A stretch of DNA of 64,000 nt from Variovorax ginsengisoli (GTDB lineage: Bacteria > Pseudomonadota > Gammaproteobacteria > Burkholderiales > Burkholderiaceae_C), in the NCBI RefSeq assembly GCF_030811835.1, contig NZ_JAUSRO010000014.1, positions 1 to 64,000 on the forward strand, read 5' to 3'. The stretch's first letter is position 1, and the number at the start of each line of letters is the position of its first letter. Positions 63,276 to 64,000 of the stretch are shown here, one piece after another. Below the pieces are notes generated by a model that was given only the letters and a program-made list of their open reading frames with translations, was not told where the DNA came from and searched no databases. The position numbers and the translations under genes were made by a program.

Positions 63276-64000
63276 TCAGGCAGCGGCGGCCGGAAACACG
63301 CGCAACCGGTCGGCGCGCAGCGCGAACCGCAGGCTGCTGCCCTCGCGCACATCGAACTCGTCCATCTGGTTGAGCGAGAACTGCAGCTGGATCGGCTGAC
63401 CCGGAATCCCGTGCACATCGATTTCGGCCAGGCAGTTGCTACCGAGAAATTCGACCTGACGAACGGTACCCGTGCACCGCATCGGATCGTCGTCGCGCAC
63501 ACCATCGACCACGCGGTCTTCGGGGCGCAGGTAGAGCGCCACCTCGCGGCCGGCCCGGAAATCGGCGCCCGCACCGGGCGAGCACTGAAGGCGCATGTCG
63601 CCGCAGCGGAACCAGTGATCGCCCTCGGCCACCGCCTGCAGGCGATTCACCTTGCCCACAAAGTCGGCGACGAAGGGCGAAGCAGGCTCGCGGTACACCT
63701 GCATCGGTGTGCCGACCTGCTCGATGACGCCGTGGTTCATGACCACGATGCGGTCGGCGACCGACAGCGCCTCTTCCTGGTCGTGCGTGACCATGATGGT
63801 GGTCACGCCCAGCTTGCGCTGCAACGCACGAATCTCGTTGCGCAGATGCACGCGCACGATCGCGTCCAGCGCAGACAAAGGCTCGTCGAGCAGCAGTAGG
63901 CCCGGCGAGGTGGCCAGCGCCCGCGCCAGCGCAATGCGCTGCTGCTGACCGCCCGACAACTGGGCGGGGTACTTGCCGCCACTGCCCGGCAGCCCGACCA
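63276..64000 (-). CDS. Putative 2-aminoethylphosphonate ABC transporter ATP-binding protein (partial)
   Basis: The C-terminal 240 residues only; the start lies beyond the right edge. Visible: LSGGQQQRIALARAL signature, Walker B LLLLDEPLSALDA, MVTHDQEEAL, and a TOBE-type C-terminal region (YLRPEDRVVD, VRQVEFLGSNCLAEIDVHG). It would energise the fused permease; the substrate-binding protein is presumably also beyond the edge. First visible gene of the phosphonate operon. Confidence 0.9.
   Translation of the reverse strand, partial: VGLPGSGGKYPAQLSGGQQQRIALARALATSPGLLLLDEPLSALDAIVRVHLRNEIRALQRKLGVTTIMVTHDQEEALSVADRIVVMNHGVIEQVGTPMQVYREPASPFVADFVGKVNRLQAVAEGDHWFRCGDMRLQCSPGAGADFRAGREVALYLRPEDRVVDGVRDDDPMRCTGTVRQVEFLGSNCLAEIDVHGIPGQPIQLQFSLNQMDEFDVREGSSLRFALRADRLRVFPAAAA

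Overview
The window is GC-rich (about two thirds G+C in most genes). Its gene families and gene order (rimP-nusA-infB-rbfA-truB-typA, guaB/guaA, ratA-rnfH beside smpB, yejABEF, a CadR/CadA pair) point to a betaproteobacterium of the order Burkholderiales, most likely Comamonadaceae and Variovorax-like. That placement is an inference from gene content; no rRNA gene lies inside the window. No CRISPR array, tRNA gene, intact insertion sequence or prophage was seen.

Layout, left to right. (1) 1-363: no gene; two leftward tandem promoters that look like stable-RNA (rrn) promoters. (2) 0.4-3.3 kb: divergent cadmium/lead/zinc efflux ATPase and MerR-type regulator. (3) 3.3-7.2 kb: LD-carboxypeptidase, a TadA tRNA deaminase fused to a degenerate hydrolase, a PaiB-like flavin protein and a DUF72 protein. 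(4) 7.3-17.9 kb: a complete malonate catabolic unit: regulator mdcR, transporter matC, mdcACDEGBH and an acetyl-CoA synthetase that captures the acetate released. (5) 17.9-20.8 kb: AraC regulator with divergent MFS exporter, plus a small unknown protein. (6) 20.8-27 kb: accessory catabolic cluster: SDR and SnoaL-like genes of clearly lower GC, an AraC regulator behind a sigma-54-like promoter, and two unusual acyl-CoA dehydrogenases flanking an Fe-S-type regulator. (7) 27-34.9 kb: small transporter/regulator modules: XRE-cupin with EamA, a GFA protein, a second Fe-S-type regulator with MFS and DUF2165, then LysE with a B3/4 protein and AraC. (8) 34.9-35.5 kb: gene-free scar downstream of guaA with an integrase-like remnant and repeats. 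(9) 35.5-41.3 kb: guaA, a vapBC toxin-antitoxin pair inserted between guaA and guaB, guaB, rnfH, ratA, smpB and a lipoprotein. (10) 41.4-50.9 kb: an EamA transporter, then the translation/ribosome-assembly operon read leftward (rimP to typA) behind a leader containing a terminator hairpin. (11) 51-58.6 kb: MFS, yejABEF peptide importer, divergent fabI. (12) 58.6-64 kb: secreted ATP-dependent DNA ligase and a 2-aminoethylphosphonate uptake/degradation operon cut by the right edge.

How genes work together. MatC imports malonate. The Mdc complex, primed by MdcB/MdcG (prosthetic group) and MdcH (first malonyl load), decarboxylates it to acetate, and Acs makes acetyl-CoA. At the right end, the ABC transporter imports aminoethylphosphonate, a flavin oxidoreductase probably makes phosphonoacetaldehyde in place of the usual transaminase, and PhnX cleaves the C-P bond. 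The least explained parts are the acyl-CoA dehydrogenase pair with its cysteine-rich regulator, the TadA fusion, and the scar next to guaA.
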